This document shows positions 41,307 through 50,635 of a DNA stretch of 64,000 bases, in pieces. Source of the DNA: Leadbetterella sp. (GTDB taxonomy: Bacteria > Bacteroidota > Bacteroidia > Cytophagales > Spirosomataceae); assembly GCA_019638185.1 (NCBI GenBank), contig JAHBUH010000023.1, forward strand, positions 1-64,000. Reading direction: 5' to 3'. Each line of letters begins with the position of its first letter. Position 1 is the stretch's first letter. The position numbers and the translations under genes were made by a program. The notes under the pieces are model-generated. The model was not told the DNA's origin, ran no database searches, and saw only the letters and a list, made by a program, of their open reading frames with translations.

Positions 41307-43007
41307 ATGGATAAAATTTCGGTATATCAAATCTTTTTGCGTGTTTTCGGAAATAAAAATACTACCAATAAATTTTACGGCACCCTTTCGGAAAATGGTA
41401 CGGGTAAATTCAGCGACATGAACGCCAAGGCGCTGAAGGCGCTGAAGAAATTCGGTGTGAGCCATGTCTGGTATACCGGGGTGGTGGAGCATGCCACCAT
41501 GACCGATTTTTCGGCCTTCGGTATTGCCAAAGATCACCCCCAGGTGGTGAAGGGAATAGCAGGCTCCCCCTACGCCATCCGGGATTATTATGACGTAAAC
41601 CCTTACCTGGCCGATGAGGTACCGCAGCGGATGGCCGAGTTTGAGGCCCTGGTGCAGCGCACCCACAAGGCCGGGCTGAAAGCCATCATTGATTTTGTGC
41701 CTAACCACGTGGCCCGCCAGTACAAGTCAGATGTTAAACCGGCCGGAGCGGTGGATTTCGGTGAGAAAGATGACAATTCCCGGGCGTTCAGCCCTTCCAA
41801 TAACTTCTATTATGTACCGGGGAAGCACTTTGCGGTTCCGGACGGTGTAAATCCGCCGGTGGCGTTTGATCAGCCGTATGCCGAGTACCCCGCCAAGGCT
41901 ACCGGAAACGACGTTTTTTCAGAAGCCCCCAGCATTAACGACTGGTTTGAAACCATCAAGCTGAACTACGGGGTAGATTACCTGAACGGCCGGAGGAAAC
42001 ATTTTGACCCCATCCCGCCTACCTGGAAGCAGATGCTGGATATCCTGGAGTTCTGGGCGATGAAAGGCGTGGACGGCTTCCGCTGCGACATGGCCGAAAT
42101 GGTACCCGTGGAGTTCTGGCATTGGGTGATCCCCCAGGTGAAGAGCCGCCACCCGGAGGTGATCTTTATAGCGGAGATCTATAACCCGGCCGAGTACCGG
42201 AATTACCTGGATTACGGTAATTTTGATTATTTATATGACAAAGTGGGGCTGTACGATGCCCTGCGCCGGCTGATCGAAGGGCACGGAAATGCCATGGACA
42301 TCTCCGGTGTGTGGCAGAAAGAATCCGGTCATTTTTCGCAAAAAATGCTGCGCTTCCTGGAAAACCACGATGAGCAGCGGATCGCTTCGGATGAATTCGG
42401 CAAAACGCCGGAGTCGGCTTACGCCGCCATGATGCTCTCGGCCACCCTCCACACCGGGCCGCTGATGATCTATGCCGGGCAGGAGTTTGGCGTGAGGCCC
42501 GATAAGGCGGAGGGCTTCCAGGGCGATGACGGGCGGACCACCATTTTCGATTTCTGGGGCCTGCCGGAACTGCAACCCTGGCTGGGCAGCTACACTACGG
42601 CCCCCCTGGAACCCAAAACCGCCGCTGTGCACGATTATTACGAGCGCCTGCTTCATTTTATGCAGAAAAATGAGGCCGTTTATGCCGGCGAGTTTCACGA
42701 TATGCAGTACCTGAACGGCTTCGGGCTGAGCCCGGGCTATGACGAGCGTGTGATCTATTCTTACCTGCGTTTTTCGCGGAAACAATGCCTGCTGTTTGTT
42801 TATAATTTTGACCTTCAGAAAGAAAGAACTTTCACCGTGAAGCTGCCCCGCTCCGTATTTAAGGACGGTCACATCCGGATGAAGTTCAAGCCGGTATTTG
42901 CGGAAGGGGAAAAAATGGAAGTGAAAGCCGGTGAGGCCATCAGCCTGGACGTGACCGTTCCGGCTAACGGGTTCAGGATCTGGGAAATAGAGGTGAAGAA
43001 AGCTTAA
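41307..43007 (+). CDS. GH13 alpha-amylase-family glycosidase
   Basis: 566 residues from the ATG at 41307 (MDKISVYQIFLRVFGNKN, a usual GH13 opening); an ATG at 41271 would add 12 residues. The (beta/alpha)8 barrel shows region I IIDFVPNHVARQ, region II GVDGFRCDMAEM (nucleophile Asp), region III EVIFIAEIYNP (acid Glu) and region IV FLENHDEQRI (third Asp). A C-terminal beta domain follows. No signal peptide, so likely cytoplasmic maltodextrin or maltose processing alongside GH65 and pgmB. Twelve bases separate it from the SGNH gene. Confidence 0.9.
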   Translation: MDKISVYQIFLRVFGNKNTTNKFYGTLSENGTGKFSDMNAKALKALKKFGVSHVWYTGVVEHATMTDFSAFGIAKDHPQVVKGIAGSPYAIRDYYDVNPYLADEVPQRMAEFEALVQRTHKAGLKAIIDFVPNHVARQYKSDVKPAGAVDFGEKDDNSRAFSPSNNFYYVPGKHFAVPDGVNPPVAFDQPYAEYPAKATGNDVFSEAPSINDWFETIKLNYGVDYLNGRRKHFDPIPPTWKQMLDILEFWAMKGVDGFRCDMAEMVPVEFWHWVIPQVKSRHPEVIFIAEIYNPAEYRNYLDYGNFDYLYDKVGLYDALRRLIEGHGNAMDISGVWQKESGHFSQKMLRFLENHDEQRIASDEFGKTPESAYAAMMLSATLHTGPLMIYAGQEFGVRPDKAEGFQGDDGRTTIFDFWGLPELQPWLGSYTTAPLEPKTAAVHDYYERLLHFMQKNEAVYAGEFHDMQYLNGFGLSPGYDERVIYSYLRFSRKQCLLFVYNFDLQKERTFTVKLPRSVFKDGHIRMKFKPVFAEGEKMEVKAGEAISLDVTVPANGFRIWEIEVKKA

Positions 43008-43019
43008 TTTAAAATCGGG

Positions 43020-44216
43020 ATGACAAAGTCGCAAAAATACCTGATCGGAGCCGTGTTAGCGCTGTTCGGGGTGGTGATATTCGCTTTCAGGGCTGACCTG
43101 TTTATAATCCCTAACCGGCCGGGGGTAACGGCCATGCTGCAGGACTGGGTGCAGCCTTACGGTTTCGGGCTTTGCCTGCTGCTGCTGGGCTACCTCCTGT
43201 CTAAAAGCTTTAACCTGAAAGGCTGGGTGTTTATGCTGGTCTTTGTGGTATGGGAGCTGGTGTATGTGGTGATCCTGAATTTTGGCGCCGGTTTCCTCCC
43301 TGAAAAAGCCAAGCTGAGCCGCTGGCTGGCCCATTTTAAGGGCGTAGCCCTGGATAACCGCTCCATGATCCAGTTCCAGGAGGAGTCCGCCCGCTACGAT
43401 AACGAGCTGTTTTATACGCTTAAACCGGGCCATTCGCACTTTAAATCGTTTGAATTTAAGACTTCCTATGATGTAAACCCACTGGGCGTGCGCGATGACG
43501 CCGCCAGCCTGGAGCATCCCGCGGTGATCTTCCTGGGCGACTCCTTCACCATGGGCTGGGGCGTGGAGCAGGATCAGAGCTTCCCGGCGGTTTTTGAACA
43601 GAAATCCGGCCTGAAATGCCTGAGCACGGGCGTTTCTTCCTACGGCACGGCCCGGGAGTTCCGGATGCTGGCCCGTACGCAGACCGACTCGCTGAAGGCT
43701 ATCATTATCCAGTTTCACGATACGGACCTGGAAGAGAATGATTATTACATCAAGAATAAGCGGCTGGGCAGCCGGACTCAGGCGGATTTTGATGCCCAGG
43801 TGGCCGACAATAAAAAGTACACGAAATGGATTCCGTTTAAATACCTGAGAACGGCGCTGGTGAAGGCCGTGGCCTCTGTTAAAGCCCCGGATGCTACGGA
43901 AGCGGCTTTGAAAGGTAATTCTAAGGAATTCCCTGCTTTCCTGTCGGATTTTTACAGCATCCTGGCAGAGATCCGGCAGATCACGCCCGTACCGGTGATC
44001 CTTACGTATACCGGTAGCTTCTATACGGATCCTGCCATGATTGAAAAATTTGAGGCTTATGCTAAGGAGCACGGGGTGAAAGACATCGCGTTTGTGAATC
44101 TGGGCCCGGTGCTGAATCACGAAGACTATTTCTATTTTGACGACCATATCAATGCCCACGGGCATCAAAAGGTAGCCGATGCCCTGCTGGCCCGGTACCA
44201 TGAGGTCATAAAATGA
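43020..44216 (+). CDS. Membrane-anchored SGNH/GDSL-type hydrolase
   Basis: 398 residues. Three hydrophobic segments in the first 90 residues (YLIGAVLALFGVVIFAF, GFGLCLLLLGYLLS, GWVFMLVFVVWELVYVVIL) precede a soluble SGNH domain with block I FLGDSFTMGWG near 172 (nucleophile Ser) and block V YFDDHINAHGH near 372 (catalytic Asp and His). YDVNPLGVRDD just before block I is common in proteins that modify envelope polysaccharides. Probable O-acyl esterase or transferase at the membrane; the substrate is unknown. Lies 12 bases after GH13. Confidence 0.85.
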   Translation: MTKSQKYLIGAVLALFGVVIFAFRADLFIIPNRPGVTAMLQDWVQPYGFGLCLLLLGYLLSKSFNLKGWVFMLVFVVWELVYVVILNFGAGFLPEKAKLSRWLAHFKGVALDNRSMIQFQEESARYDNELFYTLKPGHSHFKSFEFKTSYDVNPLGVRDDAASLEHPAVIFLGDSFTMGWGVEQDQSFPAVFEQKSGLKCLSTGVSSYGTAREFRMLARTQTDSLKAIIIQFHDTDLEENDYYIKNKRLGSRTQADFDAQVADNKKYTKWIPFKYLRTALVKAVASVKAPDATEAALKGNSKEFPAFLSDFYSILAEIRQITPVPVILTYTGSFYTDPAMIEKFEAYAKEHGVKDIAFVNLGPVLNHEDYFYFDDHINAHGHQKVADALLARYHEVIK

Positions 44217-44249
44217 ACGGATAGATTAGCTTTCCCGCCGGATTTCCCT

Positions 44250-44257
44250 TAATTTTG
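44250..44257 (+). promoter_or_regulatory. Putative -7 element of leuS (TAATTTTG)
   Basis: Exact TAnnTTTG match, followed by CAGC, 27 bases before the leuS start. No good -33 element. Confidence 0.5.
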
Positions 44258-44284
44258 CAGCATTTTTAGAATTAATCAGGCAAA

Positions 44285-47095
44285 ATGGCAGAATATAATC
44301 ACCGGGAAATCGAGAAAAAATGGCAAAAGTATTGGGAAGAAAACCAGACGTATAAAGTAGAGACCGATCCCTCACGGCCCAAATACTATGTACTGGATAT
44401 GTTTCCTTATCCCTCCGGGGCCGGGCTTCATGTGGGCCACCCGCTGGGCTATATTGCCTCTGATATATTCAGCCGCTACAAGAGACTGAAAGGCTATAAC
44501 GTGCTGCATCCCATGGGTTTTGACTCTTTCGGGCTGCCGGCCGAGCAATACGCCATCCAGACCGGGCAGCATCCGGCCGTGACTACCGAACAGAATATCA
44601 AAACCTATATTTCGCAGTTGAAAAATATAGGCTTTTCCTACGACTGGTCCCGGGAAGTACGTACTTCCGACCCGGAGTATTACAAATGGACGCAGTGGAT
44701 TTTCAGCCGCATCTTCAGCAGCTGGTACAATAAAGATACAGACAAAGCCGAGGATATTTCCACCCTTTACGAGCGTTTCAGCCAGGGCGGAACCGCCGCA
44801 GTGAATGCGGCCACGGCCGAAGACCTGCTCCTGTTCACAGCCAAAGAGTGGAACAGCTGGTCCGAAGATAAAAAATACGAGGTATCACTGGACTACCGAT
44901 TGACCTACCTGGCGGAATCTGTAGTGAACTTCTGCCCCGCACTGGGCATGGTGCTCTCTAACGATGAGGTGAAAGACGGCGTGTCGGAAAGGGGGGGCTA
45001 CCCGGTTATCCAGAAGAAAATGAGCCAGTGGATGATGCGCATTACGGCGTATGCCGACCGGCTGATCTCCGGCCTGGATACCATTGACTGGTCGGAATCG
45101 CTGAAAGACCAGCAGCGCAATTGGATCGGGCGGTCTACCGGTGCGTCTGTACGCTTCAAAGTAGAAAATTCCGATAAGGAGATCGAGGTGTTTACCACCC
45201 GGGTAGATACCATTTACGGGGTAAGTTTCCTGGTACTGGCACCGGAACACGAATGGGTGACCGGCCTGACCACACCGGAGCAGGCGGATGCCGTACGCGG
45301 GTATATCGAAGAAACCCAGAAGCGCTCAGAGCTGGACCGGATGGCCGACGTAAAAACCGTGTCTGGTGCGTTTACCGGCAGTTATTGCATTAACCCGGTA
45401 AACGGCGAGAAGGTGCCTATTTGGATAGCTGACTACGTGCTGGCGGGATACGGAACCGGTGCGGTGATGGGAGTGCCTTCGGGCGACCAGCGCGACTGGA
45501 ATTTCGCCACCCATTTCGGCCTGCCCATCCTGCCTATCCTGGATGCCCAGCAGGACATAGAGCACCAGGCCGATGCCACCAAAGAAGGAAAATACATTAA
45601 CTCCGGCATGATCAATGGCCTGGAATATAAAGAGGCTACCGCTAAGCTGATCAGCTGGCTGGAAGAAAATAAGATCGGGAAAGGGAAAGTGAATTACCGC
45701 TTACGTGATGCGGTATTTGCCCGTCAGCGTTACTGGGGCGAGCCCGTGCCTGTGTACTTTAAAACCAATGAAACGGGAAGGCAGATCCCTTACCTGGTGG
45801 CCGACGAAGACCTGCCGCTGTTCCTGCCGGAAATTGATAAATACCAGCCTACCGAAACCGGAGAGCCGCCACTGGGCCGCGCCAAAGACTGGACCTACCG
45901 GCCGGAAAGTGAAACCGAGGATTATCCTTTGGAAATGAGCACCATGCCCGGATGGGCGGGAAGCAGCTGGTACTGGTACAGGTACATGGATCCGCAGAAT
46001 AAGACGGCTTTTGCTTCCAAGGAAGCCCTGGATTACTGGAAAGATATTGACCTCTACCTGGGCGGTACGGAACATGCCACCGGCCACCTCCTGTACAGCC
46101 GTTTCTGGAACAAGGTGCTGAAAGACCTGGGTTACGTACAGGAAGAGGAGTTTGCGAAGAAGCTGATTAACCAGGGGATGATCCAGGGGCGGTCGAATTT
46201 CGTATACCGGGTGAAGGGAACGGATGTGCCTACTTTTGTATCGTACGGCCTGAGAAATGAATATGACGTAACGCCGCTGCATGTGGATGTGAACATTGTA
46301 GACGGAGATGTGCTGGATCTGGAGAAGTTTAAATCTACCCGGAATGATATCGGCGAGAACCCGCAGTTTATCCTGGAAGACGGGAAATACATCTGTGGCT
46401 CAGAGGTGGAGAAAATGTCGAAATCCAAGTTCAATGTCGTAAACCCGGATACCCTGGTAGAGCGCTACGGCGCGGATACCCTGCGGCTTTACGAGATGTT
46501 CCTGGGCCCGCTTACCGAGAGCAAACCCTGGGATACCAAGGGTATTGAAGGTACCAGCCGTTTCCTGCGGAAGCTGTGGCGCCTGTTTTTTGACCAGAAC
46601 GGCAGGTATGTGGTGAACGAGAATGAGCCTTCAAAAGACAGCCTGAAGACCCTGCACAAGACCATTAAGAAAGTAGCGGAAGATATTGAGAACTTCTCAT
46701 TTAACACCTCCGTGAGCTCGTTTATGATCTGTGTAAATGAGCTTACCGACCAGAAATGCCATTCGCGGGCGGTGCTGAAAGACCTGTTGGTGGTGATGTC
46801 GGCCTACGCGCCGTACATTACGGAAGAACTCTGGGCTCAGATAGGAGAAACCGGCTCCATTACCCAGACCGCTTACCCGCAGTGGAACCCGGAATACCTG
46901 AAGGAAGACGCTTTTGAATACCCGGTTCAGATCAACGGTAAGGTAAGGGTAACGCTAACGTTCCCGGCCGATGCTGCCAAAGAGGAGATCGAGAAAGAAG
47001 TGCTGGCTAACGAGCAGGTGATCCGCTGGATGGAAGGAAAACCGCTGAAAAAGATCATCGTGGTGCCGAAACGTATCGTAAACGTGGTAATTTAG
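44285..47095 (+). CDS. leuS: Leucyl-tRNA synthetase
   Basis: 936 residues, longer than the E. coli enzyme by about 75, as usual in Bacteroidota. HIGH motif as HVGHPLGY at 49-56, a CP1 editing domain (SEFTTRVDTIYGVSF-like stretch, GTGAVMGVPSGDQRDWNFA), the MSTMPGWAGSSWYWYRYMDP catalytic region and KMSKSK near 710. Class I synthetase charging tRNA-Leu. Monocistronic with its own promoter; 214 bases without recognisable features follow before the next gene. Confidence 0.97.
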   Translation: MAEYNHREIEKKWQKYWEENQTYKVETDPSRPKYYVLDMFPYPSGAGLHVGHPLGYIASDIFSRYKRLKGYNVLHPMGFDSFGLPAEQYAIQTGQHPAVTTEQNIKTYISQLKNIGFSYDWSREVRTSDPEYYKWTQWIFSRIFSSWYNKDTDKAEDISTLYERFSQGGTAAVNAATAEDLLLFTAKEWNSWSEDKKYEVSLDYRLTYLAESVVNFCPALGMVLSNDEVKDGVSERGGYPVIQKKMSQWMMRITAYADRLISGLDTIDWSESLKDQQRNWIGRSTGASVRFKVENSDKEIEVFTTRVDTIYGVSFLVLAPEHEWVTGLTTPEQADAVRGYIEETQKRSELDRMADVKTVSGAFTGSYCINPVNGEKVPIWIADYVLAGYGTGAVMGVPSGDQRDWNFATHFGLPILPILDAQQDIEHQADATKEGKYINSGMINGLEYKEATAKLISWLEENKIGKGKVNYRLRDAVFARQRYWGEPVPVYFKTNETGRQIPYLVADEDLPLFLPEIDKYQPTETGEPPLGRAKDWTYRPESETEDYPLEMSTMPGWAGSSWYWYRYMDPQNKTAFASKEALDYWKDIDLYLGGTEHATGHLLYSRFWNKVLKDLGYVQEEEFAKKLINQGMIQGRSNFVYRVKGTDVPTFVSYGLRNEYDVTPLHVDVNIVDGDVLDLEKFKSTRNDIGENPQFILEDGKYICGSEVEKMSKSKFNVVNPDTLVERYGADTLRLYEMFLGPLTESKPWDTKGIEGTSRFLRKLWRLFFDQNGRYVVNENEPSKDSLKTLHKTIKKVAEDIENFSFNTSVSSFMICVNELTDQKCHSRAVLKDLLVVMSAYAPYITEELWAQIGETGSITQTAYPQWNPEYLKEDAFEYPVQINGKVRVTLTFPADAAKEEIEKEVLANEQVIRWMEGKPLKKIIVVPKRIVNVVI

Positions 47096-47309
47096 TAGTT
47101 TAGAGGCTGTTAGAAATACTGAAGGCGGCTCGCCACTACGGCAAGATGCAAGACATTGATAATAAGTCCGAAGGAGTATATTGCAGGAGGTGACGGAGAC
47201 CGGATTCTGAAAACAACGCATCAGGAGAGGTACTTTTTAGTCACCTTCTTCGTATATTGCATAAAACCGTTCTGCTATCCGCCGGCAGGTGATTCCCTGC
47301 CCGGGCTTA

Positions 47310-48437
47310 ATGCGCAAAATATTCATGAATAAATGGGCTATCCTGCTTCTCCTTTTTCCTTTCTGCACGCAGGCGCAGAGGAAAGTAATTTTTGAACTGG
47401 AAAATCCGGGGGGAGACGACACCTACTACCTGGCGTCTGACCAGGTGCAGTGGAACCCGGCGGCTCCGGCCGGGCTTTTCCGGAAGGAGGGAGGCCGCTA
47501 CCGGTTGGAGCTTTCCTTGAATGAGGGTACCCAACTGGCGTTTAAGCTCACCCGCGGACACTGGTCCAAAGTGGAATGCAGCGCTGACGGCTACCCCGTC
47601 TCTAACCGCGAACTGACCGTTTCCCGCGATACGCTGGTGATGCTGAAAATAGCCGGCTGGGCGGATCGCATCCAAAAAACACCGAAAAAAATAGAGCGGC
47701 TTACGGCCGATACACTTCACTCCGATATTCTGAAGAAAGATAAGGCTTTCTGGGTGCTGCTGCCCCGGGGCTACGGGGAAACCACGCAGCGCTATCCCGT
47801 GATCTATATGCACGACGGCCAGAATCTTTTTGACGGCTATTATACCCATAATGGCCAGGAATGGCGGGTGGATGAAACCCTGGACTCACTGAACCGTTTT
47901 AACCGGGGCCAATTTATAGTGGTGGGCATCGGTTCGGATGCCGACCGCCTCAGTGAATATTCGCCCTATCCCTGGAAGGTACCGCACGAGATCCGCGGGC
48001 AGGAATACCTGCAGTTTTTGGTCCGGGAGCTGCTCCCGCATATTGAGAAACAGTATCGTACCCTACCGGTCAGGGCCATTGCCGGCAGCTCTATGGGAGC
48101 GCTGATCTCGCTGGAGGCCATACTGAAATACCCGGAGGTTTTCCGGGCTGCCGGGCTGCTTTCCATGGCACAGGCGGAGCCCCTGCCGGATAATTCCTAC
48201 GTGCTGGAGCAGGTTAAAGCGGGTCTAAAAGATAATCATATCCGCCATGTACTTATTTATTACGGGCAAAAGGAAGGGGATTCATTACCGTTTTTCAGCC
48301 GGCAGCTGTATGAGACTTTTACCCACGGAAAAGACATCCTGGTGACCATAGAATGGAATAATGCGGGGAAACACGAAGAGAAGTACTGGCAAACGCCCTT
48401 CCTTAATTTTGTAGAGTTTTTTGAACGGTTTGATTAA
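47310..48437 (+). CDS. Exported esterase with N-terminal starch-binding-like domain
   Basis: 375 residues from the ATG at 47310; an ATG at 47325 would also leave a good signal peptide (MNKWAILLLLFPFCTQAQ). Residues of about 25-120 look like a CBM20-type beta sandwich (FELENPGGDDTYYLASDQVQWNPAAPAGLFRKEGGRYRLEL). The rest is an alpha/beta hydrolase of the enterochelin-esterase/esterase-D group: YPVIYMHDGQNLFDG, nucleophile elbow AGSSMGALISLEAIL, and a late His in NNAGKHEEKYW. Substrate unknown. Overlaps the next gene by one base (TAATG). Confidence 0.87.
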   Translation: MRKIFMNKWAILLLLFPFCTQAQRKVIFELENPGGDDTYYLASDQVQWNPAAPAGLFRKEGGRYRLELSLNEGTQLAFKLTRGHWSKVECSADGYPVSNRELTVSRDTLVMLKIAGWADRIQKTPKKIERLTADTLHSDILKKDKAFWVLLPRGYGETTQRYPVIYMHDGQNLFDGYYTHNGQEWRVDETLDSLNRFNRGQFIVVGIGSDADRLSEYSPYPWKVPHEIRGQEYLQFLVRELLPHIEKQYRTLPVRAIAGSSMGALISLEAILKYPEVFRAAGLLSMAQAEPLPDNSYVLEQVKAGLKDNHIRHVLIYYGQKEGDSLPFFSRQLYETFTHGKDILVTIEWNNAGKHEEKYWQTPFLNFVEFFERFD

Positions 48438-49654
48438 TGAAAAAGATACTTATTCTCCTGTTTCTGACCACGGCTGTACGGGCTCAGCATAGCGTGCCCG
48501 ACAGCTCGGATATCGTGGTATTCGGTGCGTATGAAGACTCCCTGAAGATCGAACTGGCCGGTAACCCGGAGTTTCTGAAAGATTTTACCGGCCGTTTCGG
48601 GAAATACTACGATAATGTTTATCAGTACGGGCGCTTTGCCAGGCTGACCGTAGATGCGCTGGAAATGGAGCTTTTTGACCAGCGGGCGGCTCAGAAGCAG
48701 TTCCTGGAGAAAGCCGCGGTTTCCGCCTTCCTGAAAGCGCATTTCAATAAGGAGGCGGATTTCCAGTACTGGCATCTGATCTACGCTTACCCGGTGGTCC
48801 GCGCTAATGATGACCAGAAATCCCGGAGGCTGGTCTCCGTTCCGGAAGTGATCACTAAAAGCTTCCGGAAGCAGGAATTGAGCCAGCCGTCTAACCTGAA
48901 GTACAGGGCTTTCCGCTACCTGGTTCCGTTTTATGTGAGCTATGAAAATTCACGGGGAAAAAATTTTGAGAAATACACCAATATGCTGCTGATGGTGAAT
49001 GATAAAGTGGAGTATTCGTTGAAGAATCTGAAAGGTAAAGTGATCGACTATTCCCTGGCGCAGCTCCTGCTGGCCTACAAACCTTATCTCAGCACCAGCC
49101 TGGCACAAAGTGTGGTGAGCCAGATAGAAGATGAGGCGCTACGCGGCTTATTTACCGGCCGTTTCCTGGATGACGTGGCCCTGCAGCAGGCCGACAGGGA
49201 GGAAAAGCAGCGGGTAGAAGAAGCCAGGAAAAACCCGGTGCTTACCTTTTCCGATCCGAAAGGAAAAACCTTTGATCTCTCAAAATTTAAAGGAAAGGTG
49301 GTGTACGTTGATTTCTGGGCCAGCTGGTGCGGACCCTGCAAAATGCAGTTTCCCTATGCCAAAAAACTGCACGAATCCCTGCCGGAGAAGCTGAAAAAGG
49401 ACATTGTATTCCTGTACATTTCCATTGACGATACCGTGGAAAAATGGGAGGAAGGAATTAAATCTAACGGCCTGCAGGATTTTGTGAACGGCCACGTGGA
49501 AGGGGGATGGAACGCTGAAGTGCTGGCCCGGCTCGGCATCCGGAGTATTCCGCGGTATATGCTGGTGGATAAAAACGGGAAGATAGTGGAAGATAACGCC
49601 CGGCGCCCCAGCCACCCGGAGATCCTCTCTGACCTCATCCGATTAGCTGAATGA
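48437..49654 (+). CDS. TlpA-family thioredoxin-like protein
   Basis: 405 residues with a signal peptide (MKKILILLFLTTAVRAQ). The first about 260 residues are a helical domain of unknown role, common in Bacteroidota TlpA-like proteins. Residues of about 270-405 are a thioredoxin fold with VVYVDFWASWCGPCKMQFP (redox Cys-x-x-Cys near 298) and the cis-Pro in IRSIPRYMLVDKNGKIV. Periplasmic disulfide reductase. The one-base overlap with the esterase gene implies coupled translation. Confidence 0.9.
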   Translation: MKKILILLFLTTAVRAQHSVPDSSDIVVFGAYEDSLKIELAGNPEFLKDFTGRFGKYYDNVYQYGRFARLTVDALEMELFDQRAAQKQFLEKAAVSAFLKAHFNKEADFQYWHLIYAYPVVRANDDQKSRRLVSVPEVITKSFRKQELSQPSNLKYRAFRYLVPFYVSYENSRGKNFEKYTNMLLMVNDKVEYSLKNLKGKVIDYSLAQLLLAYKPYLSTSLAQSVVSQIEDEALRGLFTGRFLDDVALQQADREEKQRVEEARKNPVLTFSDPKGKTFDLSKFKGKVVYVDFWASWCGPCKMQFPYAKKLHESLPEKLKKDIVFLYISIDDTVEKWEEGIKSNGLQDFVNGHVEGGWNAEVLARLGIRSIPRYMLVDKNGKIVEDNARRPSHPEILSDLIRLAE

Positions 49655-49726
49655 GCTTTTTTAGTGATGAACGGTGAATGGATTTTGCTTTTGAAACGTT
49701 ATATTAGTGTGTAATTCAAATCAAAC

Positions 49727-49954
49727 ATGTTTAAATTTCTTTTCGTTCTGTTTCTGTTTTTTATACTTATCGGACCCGTCGTTCGTTTTGTATTTCGTAT
49801 GCTGGTCATGAACAAGGTAGTACAGCAGCAGAATAAATACCAAAACCCTGCCCGCAAAGAAGGCGATATCAGGGTAGAAAATGCTACTCCCAACAAACCT
49901 CAGAAAACGAGGGATACGGATGGACAGTACATTGATTACGAAGAAATTAATTAA
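49727..49954 (+). CDS. DUF4834 small membrane protein
   Basis: 75 residues: one hydrophobic segment (FKFLFVLFLFFILIGPVVRFVF) and a polar tail ending DTDGQYIDYEEIN, the DUF4834 signature found only in Bacteroidota. Function unknown. Two bases separate it from DoxX, so the two are co-transcribed. Confidence 0.88.
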   Translation: MFKFLFVLFLFFILIGPVVRFVFRMLVMNKVVQQQNKYQNPARKEGDIRVENATPNKPQKTRDTDGQYIDYEEIN

Positions 49955-49956
49955 CT

Positions 49957-50352
49957 ATGCTTAAAAAATTAAGGTCGGCAGCCCCGATCTCCATGGATCT
50001 GGGTTTATTGATTTTACGTTTTTTTTCATTTGCCTTCATGCTTACGCACGGGTGGCCGAAATTCCAGAAAGTGGTGGTCGGGAACTTCCAGTTCGGGGAC
50101 CCCGTAGGCCTGGGATCCGGGCTTAGCCTGGGGCTGGTGGTATTTGCCGAATTCTTTTGTTCCATCCTCATCATGCTGGGCCTCTTTACCCGCACGGCGC
50201 TGGTGTTTAATGCGGTTACCATGCTGATTGCGGCTTTTGTGGTACATGCCTCTGACCCCTTCGAGACCAAGGAAATGGCCCTGCTTTACCTGGTGATCTC
50301 CGTGGCGCTCATCCTGACCGGCCCGGGAAAATACGCACTGGATAAGAAGTAA
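49957..50352 (+). CDS. DoxX-family membrane protein
   Basis: 131 residues with four hydrophobic segments: LLILRFFSFAFMLTHGWPKFQ, LSLGLVVFAEFFCSILIMLGL, ALVFNAVTMLIAAFVVHA and EMALLYLVISVALILTGPG. The HGW/PK pattern of the first helix and GKYALD end are typical of DoxX/SURF4-like proteins. Role unclear (redox or terpenoid-quinone related in some relatives). A shortened copy of its 3' end is repeated 62 bases downstream. Confidence 0.9.
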   Translation: MLKKLRSAAPISMDLGLLILRFFSFAFMLTHGWPKFQKVVVGNFQFGDPVGLGSGLSLGLVVFAEFFCSILIMLGLFTRTALVFNAVTMLIAAFVVHASDPFETKEMALLYLVISVALILTGPGKYALDKK

Positions 50353-50420
50353 GGAAAGAGTAAGAGCGTCCTGATGTTTCCACCCCGAGCAAATACGCCC
50401 TGGATAAGAAAAGTAAGGAA
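50329..50420 (+). repeat. Duplicated 3' end of doxX
   Basis: The last about 28 bases of the doxX end (50329-50356, encoding KYALDKK-stop) recur at 50391-50420 with one substitution and a two-base insertion. The second copy is outside any gene. Confidence 0.75.
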
Positions 50421-50455
50421 GCAGGAGTGGGGGCAGTTGGATGAGCCGAGCGTGT

Positions 50456-50476
50456 CCGGGTTTTTCCGGAACCCGG
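50456..50476. other. Small hairpin in the doxX-purN gap
   Basis: Arms CCGGGTT (50456-50462) and AACCCGG (50470-50476) with a 7-base loop. It lies between two convergent genes, so it could be a weak shared terminator, but there is no adequate T run. Confidence 0.3.
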
Positions 50477-50488
50477 ATTTCCGGAGAA

Positions 50489-50635
50489 TTAGCTCTTGAG
50501 AATTTCCGCTTCGATCACCGCCGGGAAATCCCGGCATTTTCCACTCGTATGCCACTCATGCATTTTAGGACCAGTGGCCTGCAGCGCGTCTGCGTATCAG
50601 TTCCTGAGAATCTCCGCCTCAATCACCGCCGGAAA
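50489..50635 (-). repeat. Duplicated 3' end of purN
   Basis: On the minus strand the last codons of purN (YRYFPAVIEAEILRN-stop, stop at 50597-50599) recur 108 bases further downstream as RDFPAVIEAEILKS-stop (stop at 50489-50491). The protein-level match with several synonymous differences shows an old partial copy of the gene end, not a recent duplication. Confidence 0.75.

Noticed and set aside
43056-44201. 381-codon open frame on the minus strand
   Set aside because: Antisense to the SGNH gene, which has clear catalytic motifs.
47096-47309. Gap after leuS
   Set aside because: Checked for tRNA, terminator and small genes; nothing convincing seen.
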